Part shown: piece by piece, positions 17,418-26,286 of the stretch | Position numbering within the stretch: position 1 is the stretch's first letter | How the letters are laid out: each line of letters starts with the position of its first letter | DNA from: FEN-1279 sp964400285 | GTDB taxonomy: Bacteria; Bacteroidota; Ignavibacteria; Tepidaquicellales; Tepidaquicellaceae | Length of the DNA: 64,000 nucleotides | Reading direction: 5' to 3' | Assembly (NCBI GenBank): GCA_964400285.1 | Contig: CAYNTK010000003.1 | Coordinates: 124,001 to 188,000 of the forward strand | The notes under the pieces: generated by a model | What the model was told of the DNA's origin: nothing | What the model saw: the letters and a program-made list of their open reading frames with translations, nothing else | Database searches by the model: none | Program-made: the position numbers and the translations under genes

Positions 17418-17590
17418 TTTAATTTATTAAATCTTTTAATATAATGAATTTAAATATCTATTAAAATAATGAATTTTATCATAAATTTTTCTAAAAAAAA
17501 TAGCAGATTTTTTAAATTTTTAAGCTTTTTAAAATATTGAGAATATTTGACTTTATTCAAATTGTTATAAATTCTATCTTTAAATTGTAT

Positions 17591-18430
17591 ATGACAATCA
17601 CAAGGAAAAATATAAAAGCTGATTTACATATTCATTCAAATTTTTCCGATGGTAAGTATTCTCCTTCAGAAATACTCCAAAAGGCAAAAGAATTAGGATT
17701 TTCCGCAATAAGTATAACAGACCACGACAACATAAATGCAATTGAAATTGCAAAAAAGTCTTCAGAAAAGCTTGGAATAGAGGTAATTCCCGGCATTGAA
17801 TTCAGCACAGATTTTAAAGGAAGAGAAGTTCACATTCTCGCTTATTTTATTGATTATAAAAACAAATCGCTAATAGAATTCATAAAAGGGATAAGAAATT
17901 CCAGAATTGAAAGATTAAGACAAATGATTAGAAGACTTAGACAATTAAATTGTATAATTAATGCTGAAAATTTTATAAATAAATATTCTACGAATATAAC
18001 GCTTGGTCGTCCACATCTTGCTCTCGAAATGGTAAAAATAAAATGTGTAAAAAATTACGTTGATGCCTTTATTAAGTTTATTGGAGACGGGAAACCTGCA
18101 TATGTTAAAAAACCAAATCCTGATTTGAAAACGGTATTAAATATTATTTCAGAATTAGGTGGTTTATCTTTTCTCGCACATCCGGGCAAATATTTTAAAA
18201 ACACACAAGTTCAAGAAATAATTGATTCGGGTGTTGACGGAATAGAAATTATTCACCCTTCACATACATTTACAGATACGCATTATTTTGAACAAGTTGC
18301 CGCTCAAAATTTTCTGCTTGTTAGCGGTGGTTCGGATTTTCACGGTATTGTTAAAACAGATGAAGAAAATTTTGGAAATTTCTTTGTCACTGACAAAGAA
18401 ATAATTAATATGAAGAGAAGATTATATTAA
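17591..18430 (+). CDS. PHP-domain phosphoesterase (RNase AM / YciV-like)
   Basis: A 279-residue metal-dependent phosphoesterase. The start is set at ATG 17591; an in-frame TTG at 17537 would add 18 hydrophobic residues not expected in this family. Motifs: 'ADLHIHSNFSDGKYSP' (motif I), 'ISITDHDNINAI' (motif II), 'VIPGIEFST' (motif III), 'LGRPHLAL', 'LSFLAHPGKY' and 'LLVSGGSDFHG' (motif IV). Relatives hydrolyse nucleoside 3',5'-bisphosphates and trim 5' ends of RNA (E. coli YciV/RNase AM). The exact substrate here is inferred. It is followed 12 nt later by ribH and may be cotranscribed. Confidence 0.85.
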   Translation: MTITRKNIKADLHIHSNFSDGKYSPSEILQKAKELGFSAISITDHDNINAIEIAKKSSEKLGIEVIPGIEFSTDFKGREVHILAYFIDYKNKSLIEFIKGIRNSRIERLRQMIRRLRQLNCIINAENFINKYSTNITLGRPHLALEMVKIKCVKNYVDAFIKFIGDGKPAYVKKPNPDLKTVLNIISELGGLSFLAHPGKYFKNTQVQEIIDSGVDGIEIIHPSHTFTDTHYFEQVAAQNFLLVSGGSDFHGIVKTDEENFGNFFVTDKEIINMKRRLY

Positions 18431-18442
18431 ATTTAAAATAAA

Positions 18443-18904
18443 ATGAAAAATAATAAATATAAAATTGCTATTGTTGTTAGTAAATTTAATGAAGTAATTA
18501 CATCAAATTTACTTAATGGTGCATTCGAAGCATTAAAGAAAAATAATATTCCAGATAAAAATATCAAAGTGTATTATACCCCTGGAGCATTCGAAATCCC
18601 CCTTGCAATTAAGAAACTCTGTAAGAAAAAAGGCAAAGAAAAATATAACGGTATTATCGCTCTTGGATGCGTTATTAAAGGTGAAACGGCTCATTTCGAA
18701 TATATTTCAAATGAAGTTTCACATAGTATTGCACAATTAACCCTTGAATTTGAAACCCCAATCGCTTTTGGTGTGCTTACCTGCTACACTCCCGAACAGG
18801 CATTCGTTCGATGTGAAATGAACCCTTGTAACGAAGATACAAATAAAGGATTCGAAGCAGCTCTTGCTGTTTTGGATATGATAAAATTATTAAAGACTTT
18901 ATAG
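18443..18904 (+). CDS. ribH: 6,7-dimethyl-8-ribityllumazine synthase
   Basis: Penultimate step of riboflavin synthesis: condenses dihydroxybutanone phosphate with the ribitylaminouracil intermediate. 153 residues, the usual length. Visible: 'IAIVVSKFNEVITSNLLNGA', 'YYTPGAFEIPLAIKKL', 'IIALGCVIKGETAHFEYIS' with the catalytic-region His, and 'FGVLTCYTPEQAF', where Bacteria usually have FGVLT. No other rib gene is in the window. It is convergent with the inositol monophosphatase gene, with a CTCTGTG-type array in between. Confidence 0.95.
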   Translation: MKNNKYKIAIVVSKFNEVITSNLLNGAFEALKKNNIPDKNIKVYYTPGAFEIPLAIKKLCKKKGKEKYNGIIALGCVIKGETAHFEYISNEVSHSIAQLTLEFETPIAFGVLTCYTPEQAFVRCEMNPCNEDTNKGFEAALAVLDMIKLLKTL

Positions 18905-18959
18905 TTTTTCTCTGTGTCTCTCTGTAATTTCTCTGCGTCCCTCTGTGAAATTCTCTTAC
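18905..18959. repeat. Short tandem array, CTCTGTG units every 10-12 nt
   Basis: CTCTGTG or close variants start at 18910, 18920, 18931, 18941 and 18953 (CTCTGTG, CTCTGTA, CTCTGCG, CTCTGTG, CTCTTAC). The array fills the whole gap between the convergent ribH and inositol monophosphatase genes and touches the latter's stop codon. The same unit recurs inside chrA at 46038-46120. Confidence 0.75.
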
Positions 18960-19720
18960 AGACTCTTTAACACATCCAGCATTTGGTTATGTATCAATCC
19001 GTTCGTTGCTAAAATTTCTTTCCCATAAATGGAAAATTTTTCTCCTGTAAAATCTGTTACTTTTCCACCCGCTTCAGTCATAATCAAATATCCCGCCGCA
19101 ACATCCCACGGATTTAAATTATATTCCCAGAATCCATCGAACCTGCCCATAGCCGTCCAGCATAAATCTAATGCCGCCGAGCCAAGTCGCCTGATTGGTA
19201 TATCCATATTTAGAAAACTTGCAAAAGATTTTATCGGTTTATCTATTTTACTGGATACATAGGGAAAACCCGTTACAAGTAACGACTTCTTTAAACTTTT
19301 TTCTCTTGATACTGATATCTTTTCCTCGTTATAAAACGCACCTTTTCCTTTTTCCGCATAGAACATTTCGCCTGCAATCGGATTGTAAATCAAACCGTAA
19401 ATAATTTCTCCTGCTTTTTCCACTGCAATAGATACACAGCAAATCGGTATCCCGTGAGCATAGTTGATTGTACCATCAATCGGGTCAATTACCCATTTGT
19501 ATTCGGAATCAGTTTCCAGTGCACCGATTTCTTCCGACAAAATATTATGATTAGGAAATTCAGATTTTATAATTTCGATAATTTTAGCTTCGGATTTTTT
19601 ATCTACTTCAGTAACTAAATTAGAAATGATATCCTTGCTTTCAATTTTAAATGAACCTTCGAAATACTCTTTAATAATTTTTCCAGATTCAATCGCTGCT
19701 TTGAATAATGTATCTTTCAT
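18956..19720 (-). CDS. Inositol monophosphatase family protein
   Basis: A 254-residue Mg-dependent sugar phosphatase of the SuhB/IMPase family. Motifs: 'LSEEIGALE' (metal ligand Glu), 'KWVIDPIDGTINYAHGIPI' (DPIDGT signature), 'NPWDVAAGYLIMTEAGG' (second signature). Substrates in the family include inositol-1-phosphate, fructose-1,6-bisphosphate and PAP, so the exact one is open. It is followed in the upstream direction by the MBL-fold hydrolase gene (14 nt gap), suggesting one transcript with the genes up to 21401. Confidence 0.9.
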   Translation of the reverse strand: MKDTLFKAAIESGKIIKEYFEGSFKIESKDIISNLVTEVDKKSEAKIIEIIKSEFPNHNILSEEIGALETDSEYKWVIDPIDGTINYAHGIPICCVSIAVEKAGEIIYGLIYNPIAGEMFYAEKGKGAFYNEEKISVSREKSLKKSLLVTGFPYVSSKIDKPIKSFASFLNMDIPIRRLGSAALDLCWTAMGRFDGFWEYNLNPWDVAAGYLIMTEAGGKVTDFTGEKFSIYGKEILATNGLIHNQMLDVLKSL

Positions 19721-19734
19721 TATATTATATTATT

Positions 19735-20499
19735 TTAAATCTCAATTTCCAATCCATCATACCCAAGTTCTACATTCTTAGGTAATATTTTGTTTATCTC
19801 CTCATGCTTCAAATCGTGCGTAATATGCGTGAAGTATGTTTTCTTTGCCTTTAATTCCAGAGCAATTTCTGTTGCCTGCTCAAGGTTAAAATGTGTCGGA
19901 TGCGGTGCTTTACGCAGGGCATTTAAAATAAGTACATCGAGATTTTCCAGCTTCTTCATTTCCTCATTGGGTATTTTGCTTGCATCAGTAATATAAGCAA
20001 AATTTCCAATCCTGTATCCGAATATTTTTATTCTTCCATGATAAACTTCTATAGGAATTATCTCAATACCCTTAACATTAAAATTTTTATTTTCTATATA
20101 ATTAAAATTTACAAGTGGAACACACCAGTATCTTTTCAATTCCTCATCAAGTGCATATCTAAAAGTGATTTTAATCTCATTTAGTGTCAATCTATTCCCG
20201 TAAATGTCTATGTATTTTCTATATCGCTGATTGATTTGCCTTAAATCATCCATTCCCATAATATGGTCAACATGGTGATGTGTAAAAAGTACGGCATCTA
20301 AATCCGTAATTCCAGCTCTTAACATTTGTTGCCTGAAATCAATCGAAGTGTCTATAAGTATTTTAACTTCATTCACTTCAACATAAACAGATGCTCTCAA
20401 TCTTTTATCTTTTGGATTATCCGAAAGGCAAGTCTCACATTTGCAACCTATAATTGGAATTCCCTGTGATGTCCCCGACCCTACCAATACAATTTTCAT
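19735..20499 (-). CDS. MBL-fold metallo-hydrolase (PhnP-like)
   Basis: A 254-residue metallo-beta-lactamase-fold hydrolase. It starts 'MKIVLVGSGTSQGIPIIGC' followed by a Cys-x2-Cys segment (KCETC), typical of the PhnP-like branch, where these cysteines help bind structural zinc. Metal ligands: 'FTHHHVDHIMGMDDLR', 'YHGRIKIFG', 'YITDASKI' and 'THITHDLKH'. PhnP cleaves cyclic ribose phosphates; related proteins act on other phosphodiesters, so the substrate is uncertain. It overlaps the 98-aa gene upstream by four bases (ATGA), implying translational coupling. Confidence 0.85.
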   Translation of the reverse strand: MKIVLVGSGTSQGIPIIGCKCETCLSDNPKDKRLRASVYVEVNEVKILIDTSIDFRQQMLRAGITDLDAVLFTHHHVDHIMGMDDLRQINQRYRKYIDIYGNRLTLNEIKITFRYALDEELKRYWCVPLVNFNYIENKNFNVKGIEIIPIEVYHGRIKIFGYRIGNFAYITDASKIPNEEMKKLENLDVLILNALRKAPHPTHFNLEQATEIALELKAKKTYFTHITHDLKHEEINKILPKNVELGYDGLEIEI

Positions 20500-20792
20500 T
20501 TACTTGATTCTTTCTCGATTATTTCTCTAATTTCAGGTTTTATAAATATATTCTCTATTCCAATGTCCGCTAAATTTTTTGCAAGAAAACCAATTTTTTT
20601 TGCTGGCTCAATATTCTTATTTAATAAAAAAAGTTGTTGCTCACGTAAAAGACAACAACCCCCTTTAAAACTCCCCTTTTCTATTCTTACTTCGTACCCA
20701 ATATTTTTGAATACTTCTATTAGTTCATTAATTATAAGTTCTTGCTTTTCATCTAATTGCTTAACCGTTGCTTTTTTAATTACTTTACTCAT
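20496..20792 (-). CDS. Small conserved-looking cytoplasmic protein, function unknown
   Basis: A 98-residue protein I cannot name. It is highly charged with a double Cys in 'KGSFKGGCCLLREQQLFLLN', followed by 'NKNIEPAKKIGFLAKNLADI'. No signal peptide or membrane helix. The GG-C-L-x-(6-8)-LN pattern looks like a conserved small-protein family of the Chlorobiota, but that is an impression. It lies between a membrane-protein gene (3 nt upstream) and the MBL-fold hydrolase, with which it overlaps by four bases, so a functional link to that hydrolase is plausible. Confidence 0.7.
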   Translation of the reverse strand: MSKVIKKATVKQLDEKQELIINELIEVFKNIGYEVRIEKGSFKGGCCLLREQQLFLLNKNIEPAKKIGFLAKNLADIGIENIFIKPEIREIIEKESSK

Positions 20793-20795
20793 AAA

Positions 20796-21401
20796 TCATT
20801 TTTCATTTTTTAAAATATCTAAATCATCATCTTCGTGCATAATATATTTATATGAATATTCCTTTTGTTTCATTTTCTCTTCTTCAAGTTGCTCTTTTGT
20901 TTTCGTTAATGGTCTGAAAACTGCAATTAGTATTATCGTATAATAGCTTAATACCGCAATATAAGGAACACCCTTTAAAAAGCCAATTCTCTCTCCAAAT
21001 ATTTTTAAAAGCTCATCGTGATTTGGAGGATTTGTTAAATATAATAAATAAAACTTAATATCGAGATAATAAGTATATATTTCTACAGGCACAAATACAA
21101 AAAACAAAATAGAACACATTAAAAGCCAAGCATTCTGTTTAAAGTTTAATTTAGCTGTTTTTAAAAAAGCTATTACAGATATTAAAACAACTGCATAAGA
21201 AGACATAATGAAAATTGAGGAAAATGATAACATTCTAAATATCCAGTTTTCTTCATCTGGTGGTATTCCTGTCCGAAAACTAAATTCATCATAATTCAAT
21301 AAGTCGTTCCCTATAATTGCTCGAATATTAATTCCACCCAGCCAAAAAATTGCAGAGACAATTAATAAAAATAACCAAAATTTCGCAGTTTTACTTAACA
21401 A
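20796..21401 (-). CDS. Four-helix membrane protein, function unknown
   Basis: About 201 residues with hydrophobic segments near residues 8-30, 60-82, 95-115 and 145-165, and a charged C-terminal tail (KEQLEEEKMKQKEYSYKY). No family recognised. No ATG is available before residue 57; TTG at 21401 is taken as the start because it places the first helix intact. It is the first gene of a likely four-gene minus-strand unit (membrane protein, 98-aa protein, MBL hydrolase, inositol monophosphatase) and is divergent from mrp. Confidence 0.65.
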   Translation of the reverse strand: MLSKTAKFWLFLLIVSAIFWLGGINIRAIIGNDLLNYDEFSFRTGIPPDEENWIFRMLSFSSIFIMSSYAVVLISVIAFLKTAKLNFKQNAWLLMCSILFFVFVPVEIYTYYLDIKFYLLYLTNPPNHDELLKIFGERIGFLKGVPYIAVLSYYTIILIAVFRPLTKTKEQLEEEKMKQKEYSYKYIMHEDDDLDILKNEK

Positions 21402-21571
21402 AATATTTTTTTCTAATTAAAAACAAAATTATCTATTTGATAAGAGAAATTCAATTTAATAACTCTACACAATATAAATAAAAACCCTTAAAAAAGAATC
21501 ACATATAACTTTTTAATATAGTTTATTGTTATTATTTTTAACAAATTAATTACTAAATCTTAAAAAACCAT

Positions 21572-22660
21572 ATGATTACTGAAAAGCACATATTAAATGT
21601 TTTGTCAAAAATAAATGAACCAATATTATATAAAGATTTTGTTTCTTTAGAATTCGTAAAAGGAATTTCCTTAAACGGAAATAAACTTCAATTATCTCTT
21701 GGTATCACCGATACAGAATATGATAAATTACCAAACTTAAAAAACGAAATTACAAATCAATTAAAAAAAGATATACCCGTAATTGAGGTTTCTAATATTG
21801 ATTTTTCACTTGGAGTTGTTAACCATTCGGATAAACAAAAAGATACTTTGTTGCCCGGTGTAAAAAATACTATAGCAGTTGCTTCGGGAAAAGGTGGAGT
21901 CGGAAAATCTACAGTAGCCGTAAACCTTGCTGCTTCGCTCGTTTTAGAAGGTGCAAAAGTCGGTTTAATAGATGGAGATATTTACGGACCTTCGATTCCA
22001 ATTATGCTTGGAGTAAACGAAAGACCAAAAATCGTAAGTGCAAACGGAAAAAATAAAATGCTCCCTATTACAAAATATGATATTAAATTAATGTCAATAG
22101 GGTTCCTGATGGAAGAAGATACCGCTGTCGTGTGGCGTGGTCCAATGGCTTCCAGTGCATTAAAACAATTTATGACTGAAGTTCTATGGGAACAGCTCGA
22201 TTATCTTGTTTTCGATATGCCCCCAGGGACTGGCGATATTCAGCTTACTCTTAGCCAGACTATTCCGCTTACAGGTGCTATAATTGTAACCACTCCACAG
22301 GAAATATCCTTAACAGATGCTAAAAAAGGTTACCTGATGTTTGATAAAGTTAACGTTCCAACTCTCGGGTTTATAGAGAATATGAGTTATTACATAACAC
22401 CTGACGGAAAAAAAGATTATATTTTCGGACAAGGCGGAGGAAAAAGATTAAGCGATGAATATTTTGTAAGCTTACTTGGTGAAATTCCTATCGTTACAAA
22501 AATTCGTGAAGCTGGTGATAAAGGCAAGCCAATTGTATTAGATAGTCCGGATTCTGAAGTATCTAAAATTTATAAATCTATAGCAAAGAATTTAATTCTC
22601 GAAATTAATAAAAAGAATATAAACTCGACTCAGCCGCAATCACCGGAAATAATAATTTAG
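21572..22660 (+). CDS. Mrp/ApbC-family P-loop ATPase
   Basis: A 362-residue protein: an N-terminal DUF59/MIP18-like domain (about residues 1-85) followed by the Mrp ATPase domain with deviant Walker A 'ASGKGGVGKSTVAVN', 'GLIDGDIYGPSIP', 'VFDMPPGTGDIQLTLSQ' and 'FIENMSYY'. Relatives carry and transfer Fe-S clusters through a C-terminal CxxC. Here the corresponding stretch reads 'YYITPDGKKDYIFGQGGG' and the whole protein has no cysteine, as is also seen in other Bacteroidota-type Mrp proteins, so cluster transfer by the classical route is doubtful. It is monocistronic, followed by a terminator-like hairpin. Confidence 0.88.
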   Translation: MITEKHILNVLSKINEPILYKDFVSLEFVKGISLNGNKLQLSLGITDTEYDKLPNLKNEITNQLKKDIPVIEVSNIDFSLGVVNHSDKQKDTLLPGVKNTIAVASGKGGVGKSTVAVNLAASLVLEGAKVGLIDGDIYGPSIPIMLGVNERPKIVSANGKNKMLPITKYDIKLMSIGFLMEEDTAVVWRGPMASSALKQFMTEVLWEQLDYLVFDMPPGTGDIQLTLSQTIPLTGAIIVTTPQEISLTDAKKGYLMFDKVNVPTLGFIENMSYYITPDGKKDYIFGQGGGKRLSDEYFVSLLGEIPIVTKIREAGDKGKPIVLDSPDSEVSKIYKSIAKNLILEINKKNINSTQPQSPEIII

Positions 22661-22667
22661 TATAAAA

Positions 22668-22720
22668 AAAATTTTATTCTCAATGATAATATTGGTAATG
22701 AGTTAAAATTTTATTTTTTT
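22668..22720 (+). terminator. Probable terminator after mrp
   Basis: AAAATTTTATTCTCA (22668-22682) can pair with TGAGTTAAAATTTT (22699-22712) with one small bulge, followed by ATTTTTTT. AT-rich, hence moderate confidence. Confidence 0.5.
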
Positions 22721-22832
22721 CTACTTTTTCTTTTTTTTATCGGCAATTGCGGATTTTCTTTGTTTAGATAAAGGATAAAATGTTGATTTTTTTGGGGAAG
22801 TTTCAAATGAAAATTTATGCTAGTCAATGATT

Positions 22833-23175
22833 TTACTTAATCTTTTTATTTGCAAGTTTAACATATTCTTCACTTACATCATATCCCACAAATCTTCTTT
22901 CGGTTTTTAATGCCGCTACTCCCGTTGTTCCACTACCTATGAATGGGTAGTACTATATCGTTTTTAAAGGAATATAAATGAATTAATCTTAAAGGTAATT
23001 CCTCAGGGAATGATGCAGGATGTCCAACTTTTCTTGCAGATTCAGCATTCATTGTCCATATAGATTTTTTCCAGACATAAATTGCTCTTTTGTAGAAGAA
23101 CATAATTTAGAATTATAGAATTTACTGGAATCGTGATTTATACTTCCTTTTAATCCAAAAGAAGAAGTCTATGTT
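22833..23175 (-). pseudogene. Remnant of a DNA methyltransferase, C-terminal part
   Basis: Minus-strand reading gives 'ARKVGHPASFPEELPLRL', 'SFKNDIVL', then after a two-base loss 'PFIGSGTTGVAALKTERR' and 'FVGYDVSEEYVKLA', ending at a stop at 22833-22835. This is the C-terminal half of an N4/N6 amino-methyltransferase of the beta order, where the SAM-binding FxGSGTT motif comes last. The normal text would be DIVLDPF; a 2-nt deletion near 22948 breaks the frame there, and another shift lies near 23070. No DPPY catalytic motif remains, so the gene is dead. It directly follows the fragment at 23206-23680 in transcription order. Confidence 0.75.
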
Positions 23176-23205
23176 TCATCTTTCCTTTTTAAATATTAAT
23201 TTTAT

Positions 23206-23680
23206 TCACTCCATAAATCTGCTTTTACCTAAACTTATAATTGTTTCACGTTGAACTTCTACTGGTACATAATATAAACAACCTTCATCATTCCATACAA
23301 TATTTACTAAACTCATATCACAATTTGGAATATAATCATTAAAAAATTTCTTTGCCGAATCTTCGTCAACTGTCCATATTTTCTTGATACCACTTGTTTT
23401 TTTCAGTTATTGTTTTTATTGATATTGGCTGTTCAAATACTTTTACATCAATCTCTGGTTCTGTTATGTGAATCTTTGCCTCAACATTCTTTCATCAAAT
23501 TTATATATTAACTATACAATAATAATCTTTTCTATAAGGGAAACGACCTCTATACCTATTTTTACCAGCTTTTACACTTTCTAACGCTGCAGTTGGAATT
23601 ATTTAGGTAACCGTTTTTTTTGTCGGTTGGTTCTTCGTCACTAAATAGTTCTAATAAAGCTTTATTAAAAATATTTAATT
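23206..23680 (-). pseudogene. Broken gene next to the methyltransferase remnant, possible restriction endonuclease
   Basis: Minus-strand fragments in changing frames read 'NKALLELFSDEEPTDKKNGY', 'KAGKNRYRGRFPYRKDYYC', 'VEAKIHITEPEIDVKVFEQ', then 'KIWTVDEDSAKKFF', 'MSLVNIVWNDEGC' and 'VPVEVQRETIISLGKSRFME' up to a TGA at 23206-23208. At least three frameshifts separate these pieces. No nuclease motif is certain; a restriction endonuclease is inferred only from its position just upstream of the methyltransferase remnant. The codon-like character of each piece shows that this was coding DNA. Confidence 0.6.
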
Positions 23681-23843
23681 AAAAAGTTTTAATAATATTA
23701 TGTTAATCATTAGTTTAAAAAATAAAAATGAATTTTACTATTATTTTAAATTATAATTTAACAAAAAAGAATTTAATAATTAGATTTTAATCTTCCAAAC
23801 TGACTTTAACCGGCAAAAGGTTTCATTACTAAATCAATTTTCA

Positions 23844-25088
23844 CTAAGGTTTACCTGGATATCCTAACGCAGTACGGGCGGCGTATCCGGCACTTGATAA
23901 CGCATTAAAGCATTCCATAAAACTTATCATACCATTCGATAAATCCCACACGGGAAGCAACACAATCAACGAGACATCGATTGATGGATCATAAACCATT
24001 AAAGATAAATACCCGTGAGTAGCACCGTTATGTCCGTAGCCAAGATTTGGAAAATAACTGCATCCAAGTCCGTAAACGGTTGATCCCGGAGAAAGATCTG
24101 TTTTCATCAATTCAACTGTAGATGGATTAAGAACATTAGCGCCTTTCATGAGTGAACGTATATATGTATTTAAATGTGCCATAGTTCCCAAACCATTTCC
24201 TTCTGCCACATGTGCACTCATATTTAAATCGTTACTGATTGTTGAATCACCTCCGGGGTAATATGTTATACTGCTTGTATATGGAGATGGCATTTGTACA
24301 TCGCTCGCAAGATGTGGAAATTTTACGTTGACAGGAACCGGAGTTGAGATTCCCGTTATATAATCATAAAGGTAATCAGAATACAACTTAGTTTGTCCTT
24401 TCCTGAAAGAATATACTCTTGCAATTATCTCACTTAAAATTGTATAACCGGTATTGCTGTAATGGTGATTTGCCCCGGGAACAAAATAAAACAAATTATG
24501 AATGGTTAATTGGTTCACAAGTTCTGTTGAAGAAAACTGATGACTCGGATCAAGTTTTTCCATATATTCTACATATGTCATATTATTGCATCCGGGTACC
24601 GTATCATTACTTAAATCATAAACCCCTGCACTATGCTGTAAAAGTTGCTCAATCGTTATTTGATTTTTATACGGAATATCCCATTCAGAACTTGAAGGGA
24701 CATAAGTTATTTGACTACCCGGTATTGTATCAATAATCTTAGCGTGTATATCAAGCCAACCGTCTTCATACATATTCAGAACTGCAGTTGAAGTGAAATT
24801 TTTTGTATTACTTGCAAACCTGAAATATGTATTCATCGTAAGTGGAGTAAAGTTTTGATGAACTGATGAAACAAAAATTATTTCTTTTGGAGTTTGTACC
24901 AATACACTTAAAGAAGGAATAACCTTAGCTAATTTTTGCTCGAGTGCTAACCTGACACTATCAACAGCTTTATATACTCTATCATTTGTGTAAGAATTTG
25001 AAGAAGAAACCGAATTATCGCACGATAAGAACATGGATAACACAAAAACTAAAATAGTAAAGAGAAGACTCACTTTCAAATTTTTCAT
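23844..25088 (-). CDS. Beta-lactamase/penicillin-binding-like serine hydrolase lipoprotein
   Basis: A 414-residue protein of the class C beta-lactamase/DD-peptidase superfamily (Beta-lactamase, MEROPS S12-like). A lipoprotein signal with 'MFLSCDN' (Cys at about 23) places it in the envelope. Active-site motifs: SxxK in 'FASNTKNFTS', YxN in 'HHYSNTGYTIL' and HxG in 'GYGHNGATHGYLS'. The family includes D-amino-acid peptidases, esterases and lactamases; antibiotic resistance should not be assumed. It is not in an operon and stands beside the decayed restriction-modification locus. Confidence 0.86.
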   Translation of the reverse strand: MKNLKVSLLFTILVFVLSMFLSCDNSVSSSNSYTNDRVYKAVDSVRLALEQKLAKVIPSLSVLVQTPKEIIFVSSVHQNFTPLTMNTYFRFASNTKNFTSTAVLNMYEDGWLDIHAKIIDTIPGSQITYVPSSSEWDIPYKNQITIEQLLQHSAGVYDLSNDTVPGCNNMTYVEYMEKLDPSHQFSSTELVNQLTIHNLFYFVPGANHHYSNTGYTILSEIIARVYSFRKGQTKLYSDYLYDYITGISTPVPVNVKFPHLASDVQMPSPYTSSITYYPGGDSTISNDLNMSAHVAEGNGLGTMAHLNTYIRSLMKGANVLNPSTVELMKTDLSPGSTVYGLGCSYFPNLGYGHNGATHGYLSLMVYDPSIDVSLIVLLPVWDLSNGMISFMECFNALSSAGYAARTALGYPGKP

Positions 25089-25239
25089 ATTTTTATAAAT
25101 TTAGTTAATAAAATATTTAGATTTTACAAATTATCTATACACTCTAAAATTAAGGATACAGACATTTTGTACCTTAATACTTATCTTATATGCTCTTATA
25201 AAAATATAATTATTTTATAATTTCCAAAAAAACTTGTTT

Positions 25240-26286
25240 CTAACTCACAATTACAGGTTCTTTTATCAATAAAATTCCGTATTTATCAAAAACTTTTACC
25301 TGAATTTCTTCCGCAAGCTCAAATAAATTCTTTGTCGTTCCACCCCTGTTCACCAATGCAAGCGAATGTTTATTCGAAATTCCAACTCCGTTTTTCGTAT
25401 AGCCTTTTTTAAATCCAGCATTCTCTATTAACCACGCAGCAGAAAGTTTTATACCTCCTTCAGTTAAATAATTTGGAATATTGTCTTTTTCCATACCTGA
25501 CTTTTCACAAAAAGTCTTAAATTCGTTTTCATTTAAAACAGGATTAACAAAAAAACTCCCGCACGAAATCGAATCCGATTCGTTTTCATCTATAACCATA
25601 GCTTTCTTTTTCCTTAATTCAATGACCGCATCTCTCACTACTGCAAGAGAAAAATCTTTTTCGTTTTTCGACTTCAAATACTTTTCGAGTTCGGGATATT
25701 TAATCTTGGGTTTATTGCCTTCCCTCAACTTGAACATAACTTCGGTAATGATATATTTATCCTTATCGATTGTTTTAAACCTGCTTGTTCTGTATCCGAA
25801 AAGACAATCTTCATTTGAAAACATAGTAGGTTTGTATGTTTGCCTGTCGATTGCTTTCACAAAAATAATTGTGTCTTTAACTTCCTGTCCGTATGCCCCG
25901 ACATTTTGAATGGGTGTAGCACCTACGCTTCCGGGGATGCCCGATAAACACTCGACTCCATCAAAATTATTTTCTACACAATATTTTACAACATCATCCC
26001 ACTGTTCACCTGCCGACGCTTTAATAATCACATTATCCTTAAAATCATTATGTAAGTTTATTCCTTTTAAACCAATTTTTATCACTAATCCATCGAAACC
26101 CTCGTCTAAAAAAATCGAATTACTTCCACCTCCGAGAATTTGTATTTTCAAATTATTAGTCTTTGCATAATCCAGACATTCTATTAAATCTTTCTCTGAT
26201 TTACATTCACAAAAAAATTTCGCTCTACCACCAAGTCTAATTGAAGTAAATTTATTAAGAAAAACATTTTTTACTATATTTACCAT
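25240..26286 (-). CDS. murB: UDP-N-acetylenolpyruvoylglucosamine reductase
   Basis: FAD enzyme reducing UDP-GlcNAc-enolpyruvate to UDP-MurNAc in peptidoglycan synthesis. 348 residues. The PCMH-type FAD domain shows 'LGGGSNSIFLDEGFDGLVI', 'LSGIPGSVGATPIQNVGAYG' and 'FGYRTSRFK'. The proton-donor Ser lies in 'SCGSFFVNPVL', and the C-terminal region includes 'SAAWLIENAGFKKGY' and 'KEPVIV' with the conserved Glu. The short glycine-rich insert and length match the E. coli-like type. Stands alone, 151 nt from the upstream divergent aminopeptidase gene. Confidence 0.94.
   Translation of the reverse strand: MVNIVKNVFLNKFTSIRLGGRAKFFCECKSEKDLIECLDYAKTNNLKIQILGGGSNSIFLDEGFDGLVIKIGLKGINLHNDFKDNVIIKASAGEQWDDVVKYCVENNFDGVECLSGIPGSVGATPIQNVGAYGQEVKDTIIFVKAIDRQTYKPTMFSNEDCLFGYRTSRFKTIDKDKYIITEVMFKLREGNKPKIKYPELEKYLKSKNEKDFSLAVVRDAVIELRKKKAMVIDENESDSISCGSFFVNPVLNENEFKTFCEKSGMEKDNIPNYLTEGGIKLSAAWLIENAGFKKGYTKNGVGISNKHSLALVNRGGTTKNLFELAEEIQVKVFDKYGILLIKEPVIVS

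Noticed and set aside
23844..25088. An antibiotic-resistance beta-lactamase
   Set aside because: The SxxK, YxN and HxG motifs fit the wide serine-hydrolase family; nothing points to a resistance enzyme, so only the family name is given.
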